Source: an uncultured Bacilli bacterium (lineage in GTDB: Bacteria; Bacillota_I; Bacilli_A; RF39; UBA660). Taken from it: DNA of 15,485 nucleotides. Location: contig CAJUKB010000030.1 in NCBI GenBank assembly GCA_910587325.1, forward strand, positions 1 to 15,485. Direction: 5' to 3'. Below the pieces are notes generated by a model. It saw nothing but the letters and a program-made list of their open reading frames with translations. It was not told where the DNA came from and ran no database searches. The position numbers and the translations under genes are program-made. Of the stretch, positions 1 through 7,982 are shown in pieces. Within the stretch, counting starts at the first letter, position 1, and the number at the start of each line of letters is the position of its first letter.

Positions 1-70
1 TTTTAGACTTACTTCCCATTTTCTAAAAAGCGGGAACTTTCAACTTTATTTTAGGTGTGAAAAATACTTG

Positions 71-99
71 TTTACAACTCAAATTTCTTTTGATATAAT
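71..99 (+). promoter_or_regulatory. Sigma-A type promoter of the three-gene repeat-protein operon
   Basis: A -35 box TTTACA (71-76) and a perfect -10 box TATAAT (94-99) are separated by the ideal 17 bases. Transcription would start near 105-107. That leaves almost no leader for an ATG at 112 but a normal short leader for the ATG at 127. The first 70 bases contain no gene that I can support, only a weak TTCCC/GGGAA inverted repeat. Confidence 0.8.
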
Positions 100-126
100 C
101 TTTTGTAGAATATGGGAGTGATTAGT

Positions 127-1248
127 ATGAAGGCATTATCACCTGAAGTTAGTGCTTTACTAGACAAATTGTATAATTTAAGAGGAGACGATAGTGTTGT
201 TTTAGTTGAAATGAATAGACAACGTAATAAAGCTGTTGAAACTAAAACAAGAACAACCGAAGAGAAAAAAGAGCTTCAAGCAAGAATTGCCGGTTTAGAA
301 AAACTTTATAACGATTTAAATAGCCAAGGAGAAAAACTTTCTAGTCTTTTGTCTGACATTGATAGAAATGACTATGCCACTGTTTTAGACCGTTTAGATA
401 TTGAATTTAATCCGCAAGAATTGGTTGAAAAATTAAATAAATCTTTACCTCGTACTATAGACTCTGTAACTTTAGATACGAAAAAAGCAGAAAAGCAATT
501 AGTGAGAGTAGAAGAAGAAATGAACCATGCAATTGCTACAATTGATGAGCTTTCTATTCGCCGTGATGCTGCATTAGCTAACCAAGAAAAATTAAATGAA
601 TATTTTGAACTTGCTTTATCCGGAAGAATTAGCATTACAAGAGATTCAATTGTTTCGTTATTAGAACAATTCAATTTTACTGACGAAGAAAGAAGAGAAG
701 CTGCTAAGATTTTAATGTTTCCTGAAGATGCTTTATTTGCTTATGATGAAAAAGTTAGAGAAAGAGAACAAAGTGGTAAATCTTTTAGCGATGTATTTGA
801 AGAAGCAAAAAATGCAGAGCCTATTGTAGAAGAAGCTGTTAAAATAGTAGACGAAGAACCTGTAAGTGTTGAAGTAGAAAGTGAAAGTACAAAAGATTTA
901 TTAATTTCTTTATTAAATGAACATGGAATAGATTATCTAGATTTCACAGGTTCTGAAATAGATTACTTAATTAATAATTTTGATGCTAATCGTATTGCAA
1001 AAAATATTTCTTTTGTAAAAGAAACCAATATTGGTACAGAAATTTTTGTGAATCATGCAGAATTAATGCTTGATAATGAATTAGATGCTAAAGTAAATAC
1101 TTTATTGGAACTTGGAAAAGAACCTATTGATATTTATTTAAATCCAAGTGTTCTTGAAAAATATTCAAAAGAAAATTTAAACGAAGTAATTGAAAATCTA
1201 AAAAATAATGGAATGGATCCTAAAAATGTTCCACTAATGGCTTATTAA
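127..1248 (+). CDS. Coiled-coil protein with C-terminal mTERF-like helical repeats (unknown function)
   Basis: I do not recognise this 373-aa protein as a named family. No signal peptide or membrane segment is visible, so it is probably cytoplasmic. Residues about 25-75 and 115-160 are rich in K, E, R and L in heptad-like spacing and look like coiled coil. Residues about 225-255 are an acidic linker. The last 115 residues read as four helical hairpins of about 30 residues, with recurring phrases such as NHGID-like turns, NISFVKETNI, LLELGKEP, NPSVLEKY and ENLKNNGMDPKNVP. This spacing of L, G, N and P resembles mTERF repeats, which is inference. The start at 127 is chosen over an in-frame ATG at 112 because GGGAGTG (114-120) lies 6 bases upstream and the promoter's start point is near 106. 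It is first in an operon with the next two genes. Confidence 0.85.
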   Translation: MKALSPEVSALLDKLYNLRGDDSVVLVEMNRQRNKAVETKTRTTEEKKELQARIAGLEKLYNDLNSQGEKLSSLLSDIDRNDYATVLDRLDIEFNPQELVEKLNKSLPRTIDSVTLDTKKAEKQLVRVEEEMNHAIATIDELSIRRDAALANQEKLNEYFELALSGRISITRDSIVSLLEQFNFTDEERREAAKILMFPEDALFAYDEKVREREQSGKSFSDVFEEAKNAEPIVEEAVKIVDEEPVSVEVESESTKDLLISLLNEHGIDYLDFTGSEIDYLINNFDANRIAKNISFVKETNIGTEIFVNHAELMLDNELDAKVNTLLELGKEPIDIYLNPSVLEKYSKENLNEVIENLKNNGMDPKNVPLMAY

Positions 1249-1260
1249 TGGAGGCATCCT

Positions 1261-2073
1261 ATGAATATAGTGACAATTTTGAACAAATTGAAAGAAAAGA
1301 ACATGGTTCCAAACACAGAGGATGGCATCTCGTTATTTGCTGACTCATTTAATAAGTTTGGAATAAGTATTCTTTTATTAAAAGAAGAAGAAAAATTTAA
1401 TCGCATTGTGGAAATATTAGATGAGAACAATATTCCAATTCAAAAAACGAGTGGAATGTTTGCACTTCGTATTTTTGCAGTAGAAATTAATGATTTAAAA
1501 GATACAATTAATGAATATTTTGCTATTAATGAAATGACGTTTTTAAGATTATATCCTGAGTTACTTGCAGAAGTGCATACTGTCCATACTATTGCTGAAA
1601 ATATGAAGAAATACCAAAATGACAATATATCTTATAAAGAAGGCGAAAATTACAATATTGCTATGCTACTTCATTATGAAAAAAAAGAAGAAGTAATAGT
1701 AGAAACAAAAGATGTTAATACTTACTTAAAAAAGTACTTAGAAAATCCTAGCCTTCTAGATAAAATCGAAAATAATGAAGCTAGTACGGAAGAAGAAGAC
1801 TTTAATGTAGCTTTGGAACTTCAAAAAGTAGAAAATAAAATATGCGAAGAGTATTTACTTCCGGTAGATGATGGATGGAAAATTGTTATCAATAATAAAG
1901 AAGTTAATTCTTTTCAAGAAGTCAAAAATACAATTAGTACTATTATTAAACTAAATTTATCAATCACTTTTCAAGATGCTTTATTAATCGTATTGTTCTA
2001 TAAAACTCCTTTATCTGTAGAAGAGGTAAGTGAAATTATGAACACAGTGATTTTTAAAGGGGGAGAGAAATAA
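1261..2073 (+). CDS. Unknown 270-aa protein, second gene of repeat-protein operon
   Basis: The family is not recognised. The protein is acidic and probably soluble. Residues 1-115 alternate short helices and strands, with phrases such as IVEILDENNIPI and FLRLYPELLAEV that recall the helix-turn-helix hairpins of the flanking gene products. Residues about 140-195 are a charged, E/K-rich region. Residues about 205-265 form a more compact C-terminal region with a hydrophobic helix (ITFQDALLIVLFY), too polar around it to be a confident membrane segment. GGAGG (1250-1254) lies 6 bases before the ATG and only 12 bases separate it from the preceding gene. Its stop codon shares one base with the next start, so the three genes are almost certainly co-translated. 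Confidence 0.85.
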   Translation: MNIVTILNKLKEKNMVPNTEDGISLFADSFNKFGISILLLKEEEKFNRIVEILDENNIPIQKTSGMFALRIFAVEINDLKDTINEYFAINEMTFLRLYPELLAEVHTVHTIAENMKKYQNDNISYKEGENYNIAMLLHYEKKEEVIVETKDVNTYLKKYLENPSLLDKIENNEASTEEEDFNVALELQKVENKICEEYLLPVDDGWKIVINNKEVNSFQEVKNTISTIIKLNLSITFQDALLIVLFYKTPLSVEEVSEIMNTVIFKGGEK

Positions 2074-2360
2074 TGAACTTTTTATCAAATTACGGATTCA
2101 ATGAAGAAGAAATTAAAGTATTTAGTTTGGATATACCTCCTTTACTACATGAACAATTATTAAATAGTTATAAGTTGGTAACACAAAATATTGAATTTCT
2201 TAAAAGTTTAGGAATAGTAGATATTAAAAGAATATTTGTAAAATTTTATGATATGTTTCTAATGGACAATAGTAATTTTATGACTATTTTTAATAACTAT
2301 GAACGTGAAGATTTAGTAGAAAAAATAAATGCGAATCCTGACATTGTAGAATTCTTATAA
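2073..2360 (+). CDS. Small (95 aa) mTERF-like helical repeat protein
   Basis: This small all-helical protein reads like two to three mTERF-type hairpins. Residues 6-29 (NYGFNEEEIKVF..IPPLLHE) are followed by residues about 38-66 (NIEFLKSLGIVDIKRIFVKF), then a third partial unit. The G-F-x-x-E-E-I, P-x-L-L and N-I-x-F-L-K-S-L-G-I spacing is the hallmark pattern of mTERF repeats. The second unit also resembles NISFVKETNI..EIFV in the first gene of the operon, suggesting related repeats. Family membership is inference; mTERF proteins proper are best known from eukaryotic organelles. The start overlaps the previous stop (TAATG) and follows a strong AGGGGGAGA ribosome binding site. The coding end runs into a terminator hairpin. 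Confidence 0.82.
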   Translation: MNFLSNYGFNEEEIKVFSLDIPPLLHEQLLNSYKLVTQNIEFLKSLGIVDIKRIFVKFYDMFLMDNSNFMTIFNNYEREDLVEKINANPDIVEFL

Positions 2361-2383
2361 GAAGTCTTTTGGACTTCTTTTTT
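2359..2383 (+). terminator. Intrinsic terminator of the repeat-protein operon
   Basis: AAGAAGTC (2359-2366) pairs perfectly with GACTTCTT (2372-2379) around a 5-base loop, followed by more T residues to 2383. The left arm begins at the stop codon of the 95-aa gene. It separates the first operon from pcrA. Confidence 0.85.
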
Positions 2384-2395
2384 AGTGTCCTTCTA

Positions 2396-2404
2396 TGTTA
2401 TAAT
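2396..2404 (+). promoter_or_regulatory. Extended -10 promoter of pcrA
   Basis: TGTTATAAT matches the extended -10 form TGnTATAAT exactly. No convincing -35 box is visible at the expected distance, because that position is occupied by the T-run of the preceding terminator. The placement gives a leader of about 18 bases to the pcrA ATG. Confidence 0.7.
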
Positions 2405-2428
2405 ATTTTTAGAGATAGGGTGGAAGTT

Positions 2429-4525
2429 ATGGACTATTTAAATAAACTAAATGAACAGCAAAGAAAAGCAGTGATGCACAAAGATGGTCCATGTTTAGTA
2501 ATTGCTGGGGCGGGCTCAGGAAAAACAAGAGTTCTTACGACAAGGATAGCGAATTTAATCGAAGAAGGAGTTCCTTCTTGGAATATCCTAGCCATTACAT
2601 TTACTAATAAAGCCGCAAGAGAGATGCGAGAAAGATTAGAGGTTTTAGTACCTAATCATGATGTTTTTGTTGGAACTTTCCATTCTTTTGGTGTACGGAT
2701 TATAAGAGAAAATTACATGCATTTAGGTTTGGAACGTAATTTTACGATTTTAGATAGTGATGATGTTTTAAGTCTAATTAAAAAAATTATGAAAGATTTA
2801 GGAATTAGCAAAGAAGAATGTGCTCCTTCTTATATTCGTAATCGTATTAGCTTTATTAAAAATGAGATGATGAGTGATGCTGATATTGAGAAATTCTTTA
2901 ATACCGAGCCTGAGCAAATTGCTTATCAAGTTTATAAAGAATATAAAAAAGTATTAAAGAAAAACAATTCTGTCGATTTTGATGATTTGTTATTACATCC
3001 TGTTGAATTATTTACTAAAAGTAAAGAAGTTCTTGAACATTATCAGGAAAAATTTAAATATATTTTAATTGATGAATACCAAGATACAAATGAAGTACAA
3101 TATAAATTATCAAAACTATTAAGTGCAAAGTATCAAAATATTTTTGTTGTTGGCGACCCAGATCAATCCATCTATGCCTTCAGAGGGGCGAATTATAAAA
3201 ATATTTTAAATTTTGAAAGAGATTATAAGAGTACAGAAGTGATACCTTTAGAAGAAAATTATCGTAGTACAGGCATGATTTTAGATGCCGCAAATTCAGT
3301 AATTAAGAATAATAAAGATAGAAAAGAAAAGAATTTAAAAAGCAATAAAGCAATTGGTGCTAAAGTAAAATACTTAAGAAGTTATGATGAAAAACACGAA
3401 ATTACGTTATGTATAGAAGAGATTAAGAAATTAATGAGTGATGGGTATCATCCAAAAGATATAGCAATCTTTTATCGTACCAATGGACAAGCCCGTATAG
3501 CAGAGGAAATGTTTATTAAAAACAATATGCCTTATAAAGTAGTAGGAAGTTATTATTTCTACCAACGAAAAGAAATTAAGGATTTAATTAGTTATTTAAG
3601 GCTGATTTTAAATCCACATGACGAAATTAGTTTAAGAAGAGTAATCAATGTTCCCAAAAGAAAGATTGGCCCTTCTACTTTAAAGGCGATTGAAGATAAT
3701 GCAGTACTTCAAAATGTTTCGATGTTTGATGCAATTAATAAAGGAAAAGAGCTTGAATTTAAGAACATTATTCTAGAACTAATAAAATCGAGTGAATCCT
3801 TATCTTTAACCGAACTAATTGATGCGATTTTAGAAAAATCAGGAATGAAAAAAGAATTAGAAGAAGAAAATTCTTTGGAAAGTGAGCTTAGACTTGAAAA
3901 CCTAATGGAATTTAAAAGTATCACCGCTTCTTTTGAAGAAAGAACAGGTAGTGTAAACTTAGGAGATTTCTTAGAAGAAATAAGTTTAATTGCGGATATT
4001 ACAGAACACAAAGAAAATGGGGATGAAGTTACATTAATGACCATTCATAGTGCGAAGGGTTTGGAATTTGATGTTGTGTTCTTAATTGGAATGGAAGAAA
4101 GTATTTTTCCTCATGCGAATTCTTTAATGGAAAGGGATGGACTAGAAGAAGAAAGACGTCTTATGTATGTTGGAATTACAAGAGCAAGAGAATTACTTTA
4201 CTTAACCAATGCTAAAAGAAGGATGCTATACGGAAAAGAAAGTATTAACCCTCCGAGTCGTTTTATTGAAGAAATCGATGGTGATTTACTTGAAAAATCC
4301 AATTGTAGTATTAAAGAAGAGCCAATCTTTAATAAAAATAAAATGTATAATGATGGTGATGTAGATTATAATTCAGGAGATGTCGTTCTTCATGAAACTT
4401 ATGGACGAGGGGTTGTTGTAGATGTGGATAAAATGCTTTTAACGGTTGCTTTTAACAATAAAATTGGCGTAAAAAAACTAATGAAAAATCATAAAAGTTT
4501 AAAAAAATGTAAGGAGACATTATGA
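2429..4525 (+). CDS. pcrA: ATP-dependent DNA helicase PcrA (UvrD/Rep family)
   Basis: This is a superfamily 1A 3'-5' DNA helicase that unwinds DNA in repair and plasmid replication and clears proteins such as RecA and RNA polymerase from DNA. The 698-aa product has the full motif set: Walker A AGAGSGKT (26-33), motif Ia TFTNKAA (57-63), Walker B ILIDEYQDT (212-220), motif III GDPDQSIYAFRGA (242-254), motif IV LEENYRST (274-281), motif V TIHSAKGLEFD (538-548) and motif VI ERRLMYVGITRARE (575-588). The C-terminal segment GDVVLHETYGRGVVV (650-664) matches the Tudor-like RNA-polymerase-binding tail of PcrA. An in-frame ATG at 2369 lies inside the terminator and before the promoter, so 2429 with AGGGTGG (2417-2423) is chosen. 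It shares ATGA with the next gene and lies near ligA, as in many Firmicutes. Confidence 0.97.
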   Translation: MDYLNKLNEQQRKAVMHKDGPCLVIAGAGSGKTRVLTTRIANLIEEGVPSWNILAITFTNKAAREMRERLEVLVPNHDVFVGTFHSFGVRIIRENYMHLGLERNFTILDSDDVLSLIKKIMKDLGISKEECAPSYIRNRISFIKNEMMSDADIEKFFNTEPEQIAYQVYKEYKKVLKKNNSVDFDDLLLHPVELFTKSKEVLEHYQEKFKYILIDEYQDTNEVQYKLSKLLSAKYQNIFVVGDPDQSIYAFRGANYKNILNFERDYKSTEVIPLEENYRSTGMILDAANSVIKNNKDRKEKNLKSNKAIGAKVKYLRSYDEKHEITLCIEEIKKLMSDGYHPKDIAIFYRTNGQARIAEEMFIKNNMPYKVVGSYYFYQRKEIKDLISYLRLILNPHDEISLRRVINVPKRKIGPSTLKAIEDNAVLQNVSMFDAINKGKELEFKNIILELIKSSESLSLTELIDAILEKSGMKKELEEENSLESELRLENLMEFKSITASFEERTGSVNLGDFLEEISLIADITEHKENGDEVTLMTIHSAKGLEFDVVFLIGMEESIFPHANSLMERDGLEEERRLMYVGITRARELLYLTNAKRRMLYGKESINPPSRFIEEIDGDLLEKSNCSIKEEPIFNKNKMYNDGDVDYNSGDVVLHETYGRGVVVDVDKMLLTVAFNNKIGVKKLMKNHKSLKKCKETL

Positions 4526-4971
4526 AGTATTTTGAAATATTAGATCAATATGTGTTCTTTAAATCTTTAGAAAGTAAAGTATTACAAATATTACCGAATG
4601 GAGAAAATGCCGCTTGGCTTTATGTGATGGAAGCTAATGAATACGTTTGGTGTAGTGATTATTCATTTCCTGTAAATATTTTAGAAAATTATACTTGTAT
4701 TCGAGAACAAATGGGAACTAAATCATTATTTGTATTTTGGAGTAAAAATAAGTTTAGGGCAAAATTAGTGTATAAAGAAAGAGTTGGTGGATACAAAGAA
4801 ACTTATCATGAAGTTTGTTTTGCTTCTGCATCAGGTCATTCTGTAGAGGATTCTTTAAATGTTTTAAATGAAAAATTAAGAGAATTTAATCCAACAGATT
4901 GTTTAGTGGATTTATCGGAGTATCCCATTTTACAGTTTTCGATGGAGAAGTCAAGGTTATTAAAAAAATAA
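4522..4971 (+). CDS. Unknown 149-aa protein between pcrA and ligA
   Basis: I do not recognise this protein. It starts in an ATGA overlap with the pcrA stop, with AAGGAG about 6 bases upstream, so translation is coupled to pcrA. It has no membrane segment or signal peptide. It is rich in aromatic residues (several W, Y and F) and predicted to be mixed alpha/beta: a hydrophobic N-terminal part (residues 1-60), a central beta-like segment (FVFWSKNKFRAKLVYKERVG, 71-90), then a helix (VEDSLNVLNEKLREF, about 107-121). No catalytic motif or metal-binding cysteine cluster is visible. Placement between a helicase and a ligase suggests, but does not show, a role in DNA metabolism. Confidence 0.85.
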   Translation: MKYFEILDQYVFFKSLESKVLQILPNGENAAWLYVMEANEYVWCSDYSFPVNILENYTCIREQMGTKSLFVFWSKNKFRAKLVYKERVGGYKETYHEVCFASASGHSVEDSLNVLNEKLREFNPTDCLVDLSEYPILQFSMEKSRLLKK

Positions 4972-4992
4972 TATAGAAAAGAGGAATATTTT

Positions 4993-5922
4993 ATGGATTT
5001 AACTTTAGTGGTAATGGCGGCAGGAGCTGGTAGTCGTTTTGGAGGTTTAAAACAAATTACGCCAATTGATGAGGATGAAAATTTTATTATTGACTATTCC
5101 GTATTTGATGCATTACGTGTTGGCTTTAAGAAGGTTGTATTCGTTATACGTGAAGAATTTTTACATGATTTTGAAAGTACTATTGGAAAAAGATTGGAAG
5201 GAAAAATAGAAATAGATTACGCTTTTCAAAAGTTAAGTGATATTCCTGTTTCGATGGATTTAAAAGGTAGAACAAAACCTTGGGGAACAGTGCAAGCCAT
5301 ATTAGCAGCAAATCCTTATGTTAAGGGTTCTTTTGTTGTTGTAAATGCAGACGATTTCTACGGAAAAAATGCCTTTGTTGCAGCAGCAGAATTTCTAAAA
5401 AATGTAAATACTCCTTATACTTATGCTAATATTTCATATGAATATGGAGTTACCAAAAGTAAGGAAGGGTCTGTAAAAAGGGGAGTACTATCGTTAGAAG
5501 GAAATCAAGTGAACTCTATCATAGAGTGTAGTGTTGGATGTGAAAACGGCAAAATAATAGCTCATCCTTTAGTAAGTGGAAATGCTTTTGAAATAGAAGA
5601 AAGCCATCCTGTTTCGATGAATTTCTTTGCTTTCCAATATGACATATTTGCATTATTAGAAGAATTTTGGCAAAACTATTTTAAACAAAGTGAAGAAGAT
5701 ATACTAGAAGGAGAAGCATTGTTACCAGAATGTTTAAAAGAAAATATCGAAAGTGGACGTATTACGATTTTAAATCAGCCTAGCAATAGTACATGGCTTG
5801 GAATGACTTATAGAAGTGATTTAGAATTTGTTATGAATTCTATTAAACAATTAAAAAACGAAGGCGATTATGGCATACATTTATGGGAGGATATAAATGG
5901 AAAAGAACGAAGCAAAGAGTAG
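4993..5922 (+). CDS. Nucleotidyltransferase (NDP-sugar pyrophosphorylase fold)
   Basis: This 309-aa protein has the Rossmann-like GT-A fold of nucleotidyltransferases that join an NTP to a phosphorylated sugar or alcohol with release of pyrophosphate. Visible signature: the N-terminal nucleotide-binding loop LVVMAAGAGSRFGGLKQ (5-21) with the phosphate-contacting R15 and K20, the base-recognition segment KPWGTVQAI (95-103), and the metal-binding strand VVVNADDFYG (115-124). A later segment, RGVLSLEGNQVNSIIE (163-178), is typical of this group. The true substrate cannot be told from sequence. GAGGA (4981-4985) precedes the ATG by 7 bases. The last 26 bases overlap the ligA start, so it is co-transcribed with DNA ligase although its job is likely envelope or cell-surface precursor synthesis. 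Confidence 0.88.
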   Translation: MDLTLVVMAAGAGSRFGGLKQITPIDEDENFIIDYSVFDALRVGFKKVVFVIREEFLHDFESTIGKRLEGKIEIDYAFQKLSDIPVSMDLKGRTKPWGTVQAILAANPYVKGSFVVVNADDFYGKNAFVAAAEFLKNVNTPYTYANISYEYGVTKSKEGSVKRGVLSLEGNQVNSIIECSVGCENGKIIAHPLVSGNAFEIEESHPVSMNFFAFQYDIFALLEEFWQNYFKQSEEDILEGEALLPECLKENIESGRITILNQPSNSTWLGMTYRSDLEFVMNSIKQLKNEGDYGIHLWEDINGKERSKE

Positions 5923-7900
5923 AATAGAGGAACTTAGAAAACGATTAAACGAAGCCAATTATAATTATTATGTTTTGGATAATCCAACTATTACGGACCA
6001 AGAGTTTGATAGTTATTTGCGAGAACTTGAAAATTTAGAAATGGAATTTCCGGAGTTTGATAGTCCTACATCTCCTACCAAAAAAGTAGGAGGAGAAGTG
6101 ATTGACCGTTTTAAAAAAGTAAAACATAAAATTCCGATGCTCTCCCTACCAGATGTTTTTGACTTAACTGAAATAGAAGACTTTCATAATCGAATTATTA
6201 AAGAAAATGTAGAGCCTGCTTATGTATGTGAATATAAGATTGATGGCCTTTCTGTTTCTCTTCATTATGAAAAAGGGGAACTTATTTTTGCAGCCACTCG
6301 TGGAGATGGGATTACAGGAGAAGATATTACGCACAACGTTAAAACCATTAAAAGTGTACCTTTAAAAATTAATCAACCCATTGATATTGAAATTCGCGGC
6401 GAAATCTACATGCCTAAAAAAGTTTTGGAAGAATTGAATGAGAAAAGAAAGATAGACGGACAACCTCTATTACAAAACGTTAGAAATGCTGCAGCAGGTT
6501 CGATAAGACAATTGGACTCTAAAATAGCAGCAGAACGAAAACTAGACACTTGGATATATCATTTACCAAATCCAGAAGATTATGGGATTAAAACCCATGA
6601 AGAAGCTTTACATTTTATGAGTGAACTAGGATTTAAGGTAAACAAAAGTGCCAATTGTGTAGTTCGTGGTATAGAAGAAATAGAAAAGTACATAAAAGAA
6701 ACTACGGAAAAAAGAAGTACACTTCCTTATGAAATTGACGGAATAGTTATCAAAGTGAATTCTCTAGAATCTCAAAAACAGCTAGGATTTACTTCCAAGT
6801 ATCCGAAGTGGGCGATTGCTTATAAGTTTCCGGCAGAAGAAGTGTTAACTACTTTAAGAGATATTATTTTTACGGTTGGAAGAACCGGCAGAATTACTCC
6901 AAATGCGGTTTTAGACCCTGTGATTGTGATGGGGTCAACAGTAAAAAGAGCTACTCTTCATAATGAAGATTATGTTGTTATGAAGGATTTGAAAATAGGG
7001 GATATAGTTTCTATACGAAAAGCGGGAGATGTTATTCCGGAAGTGGTAGAAAGAAAACTTGAAAGACGTACAGGTAGTGAACAAGAGTTTAAAATGATTA
7101 CCAATTGCCCAATATGTGGAAGCGTTCTAGAAAAGAAAAAGGATCAAGTAGACCATTATTGTATGAATCCCACTTGTCCTGCTAGGAAGAGTGAGGCATT
7201 AATCCATTTTTGTAGTCGTAAAGCTATGAATATAGATGGTCTAGGAATTGAGATTATGGAAGATTTATTTAACTTAGGTTTTGTTACAAAAATACCGGAC
7301 ATATATGCATTAAAAGAACATAAAAAAGATTTAATTGAACTTGAAGGATATGGGACAAAAAGTGTGGATAACCTACTTGCAGCCATAGAAGATAGTAAAG
7401 GAAATAGTTTGGAACGTTTGCTGTTTGGTTTAGGAATTAGTGGGATTGGAGATAAAACGGCGTTACTTTTGGTGAAAATATTTAAGAATGTGGATAACTT
7501 AATGAATTCGACTTACGAAGATTTTAAAAATATAAAAGATATTGGCCCCACTCTTGCTGAAAACTTATACAATTACTTTCATGATGTAGAGAATATTGCT
7601 TTAGTTGAAGAGTTAAAAGAAATTGGTGTTAATATGAATTATCTTGGGGAAAATGAACGCCATCACGATTTAATTAGTGGAAAACGTTTTGTTTTGACCG
7701 GAACTTTATCTTTCACGGACCGAGATAGTTTAAGCGATTTGTTAATCTCCTATGGAGGTGCTACTTCTTCTTCTGTTAGTAAAAAAACAGATGTCGTTAT
7801 TGTTGGAGAAAATCCCGGAAGTAAGTACGATAAAGCAAGAGAATTAAATATAGAAATATGGGATGAAGAAAAAATAAAAAGTATTGTGGATAATTTGTAA
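5897..7900 (+). CDS. ligA: NAD-dependent DNA ligase LigA
   Basis: LigA seals nicks in duplex DNA during replication and repair, using NAD+ to adenylate its active-site lysine. The 667-aa length is typical. Domains in order: Ia (about 1-65, with NYNYYVLDNP and ITDQEFD for NMN binding); adenylation domain with the active-site motif YKIDG (K114, D116, G117), RGE (167-169) and EIDGIVIKVN (279-288); OB fold (about 315-395); a four-cysteine zinc finger (C404, C407, C422, C427); helix-hairpin-helix repeats (about 430-575, including ISGIGDKTA); and a BRCT domain (about 592-667). GGGAGG (5884-5889) supports the ATG at 5897, inside the 3' end of the nucleotidyltransferase gene. A terminator covers the stop codon. 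Confidence 0.97.
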   Translation: MEKNEAKSRIEELRKRLNEANYNYYVLDNPTITDQEFDSYLRELENLEMEFPEFDSPTSPTKKVGGEVIDRFKKVKHKIPMLSLPDVFDLTEIEDFHNRIIKENVEPAYVCEYKIDGLSVSLHYEKGELIFAATRGDGITGEDITHNVKTIKSVPLKINQPIDIEIRGEIYMPKKVLEELNEKRKIDGQPLLQNVRNAAAGSIRQLDSKIAAERKLDTWIYHLPNPEDYGIKTHEEALHFMSELGFKVNKSANCVVRGIEEIEKYIKETTEKRSTLPYEIDGIVIKVNSLESQKQLGFTSKYPKWAIAYKFPAEEVLTTLRDIIFTVGRTGRITPNAVLDPVIVMGSTVKRATLHNEDYVVMKDLKIGDIVSIRKAGDVIPEVVERKLERRTGSEQEFKMITNCPICGSVLEKKKDQVDHYCMNPTCPARKSEALIHFCSRKAMNIDGLGIEIMEDLFNLGFVTKIPDIYALKEHKKDLIELEGYGTKSVDNLLAAIEDSKGNSLERLLFGLGISGIGDKTALLLVKIFKNVDNLMNSTYEDFKNIKDIGPTLAENLYNYFHDVENIALVEELKEIGVNMNYLGENERHHDLISGKRFVLTGTLSFTDRDSLSDLLISYGGATSSSVSKKTDVVIVGENPGSKYDKARELNIEIWDEEKIKSIVDNL

Positions 7901-7911
7901 CAATACTTTTT
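7876..7911 (+). terminator. Intrinsic terminator over the ligA stop codon
   Basis: AAAAAGTATTGT (7876-7887) is the exact reverse complement of ACAATACTTTTT (7900-7911), giving a 12-bp stem with a 12-base loop and ending in a T run. The left arm is coding sequence of ligA. It ends the pcrA-ligA unit. Confidence 0.78.
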
Positions 7912-7937
7912 AAGTGCAAAAAACTAGCAAAAGCGTA

Positions 7938-7953
7938 TATAATGTAGTATAAT
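7938..7953 (+). promoter_or_regulatory. Tandem -10 boxes before the membrane-protein operon
   Basis: Two perfect TATAAT boxes lie 10 bases apart at 7938-7943 and 7948-7953. Neither has a good -35 match; TAGCAA at 7925-7930 is 17 bases from the second but agrees poorly with TTGACA. This is the only plausible promoter between the ligA terminator and the next gene. Confidence 0.6.
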
Positions 7954-7982
7954 GAAAATACCTTAAAAAGAAGAGGTGGAAC

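Noticed and set aside
1..70. TTCCC/GGGAA inverted repeat as a terminator of an upstream gene
   Set aside because: The stem is only 5 bp with a 14-base loop and no T run.
112..126. In-frame ATG at 112 as start of the first gene
   Set aside because: It lies only about 6 bases from the predicted transcription start and has no ribosome binding site; GGGAGTG at 114-120 is placed for the ATG at 127.
372..674. Antisense frames inside the first genes, pcrA and ligA (for example 372-674, 3709-4044 and 7156-7386)
   Set aside because: They have no ribosome binding sites, show serine- or leucine-rich composition typical of the reverse of AT-rich genes, and lie wholly opposite strong coding sequence.
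2369..2428. 20-residue N-terminal extension of PcrA from the ATG at 2369
   Set aside because: It overlaps the upstream terminator and lies before the pcrA promoter; PcrA proteins normally start close to the NEQQ motif, as with the ATG at 2429.
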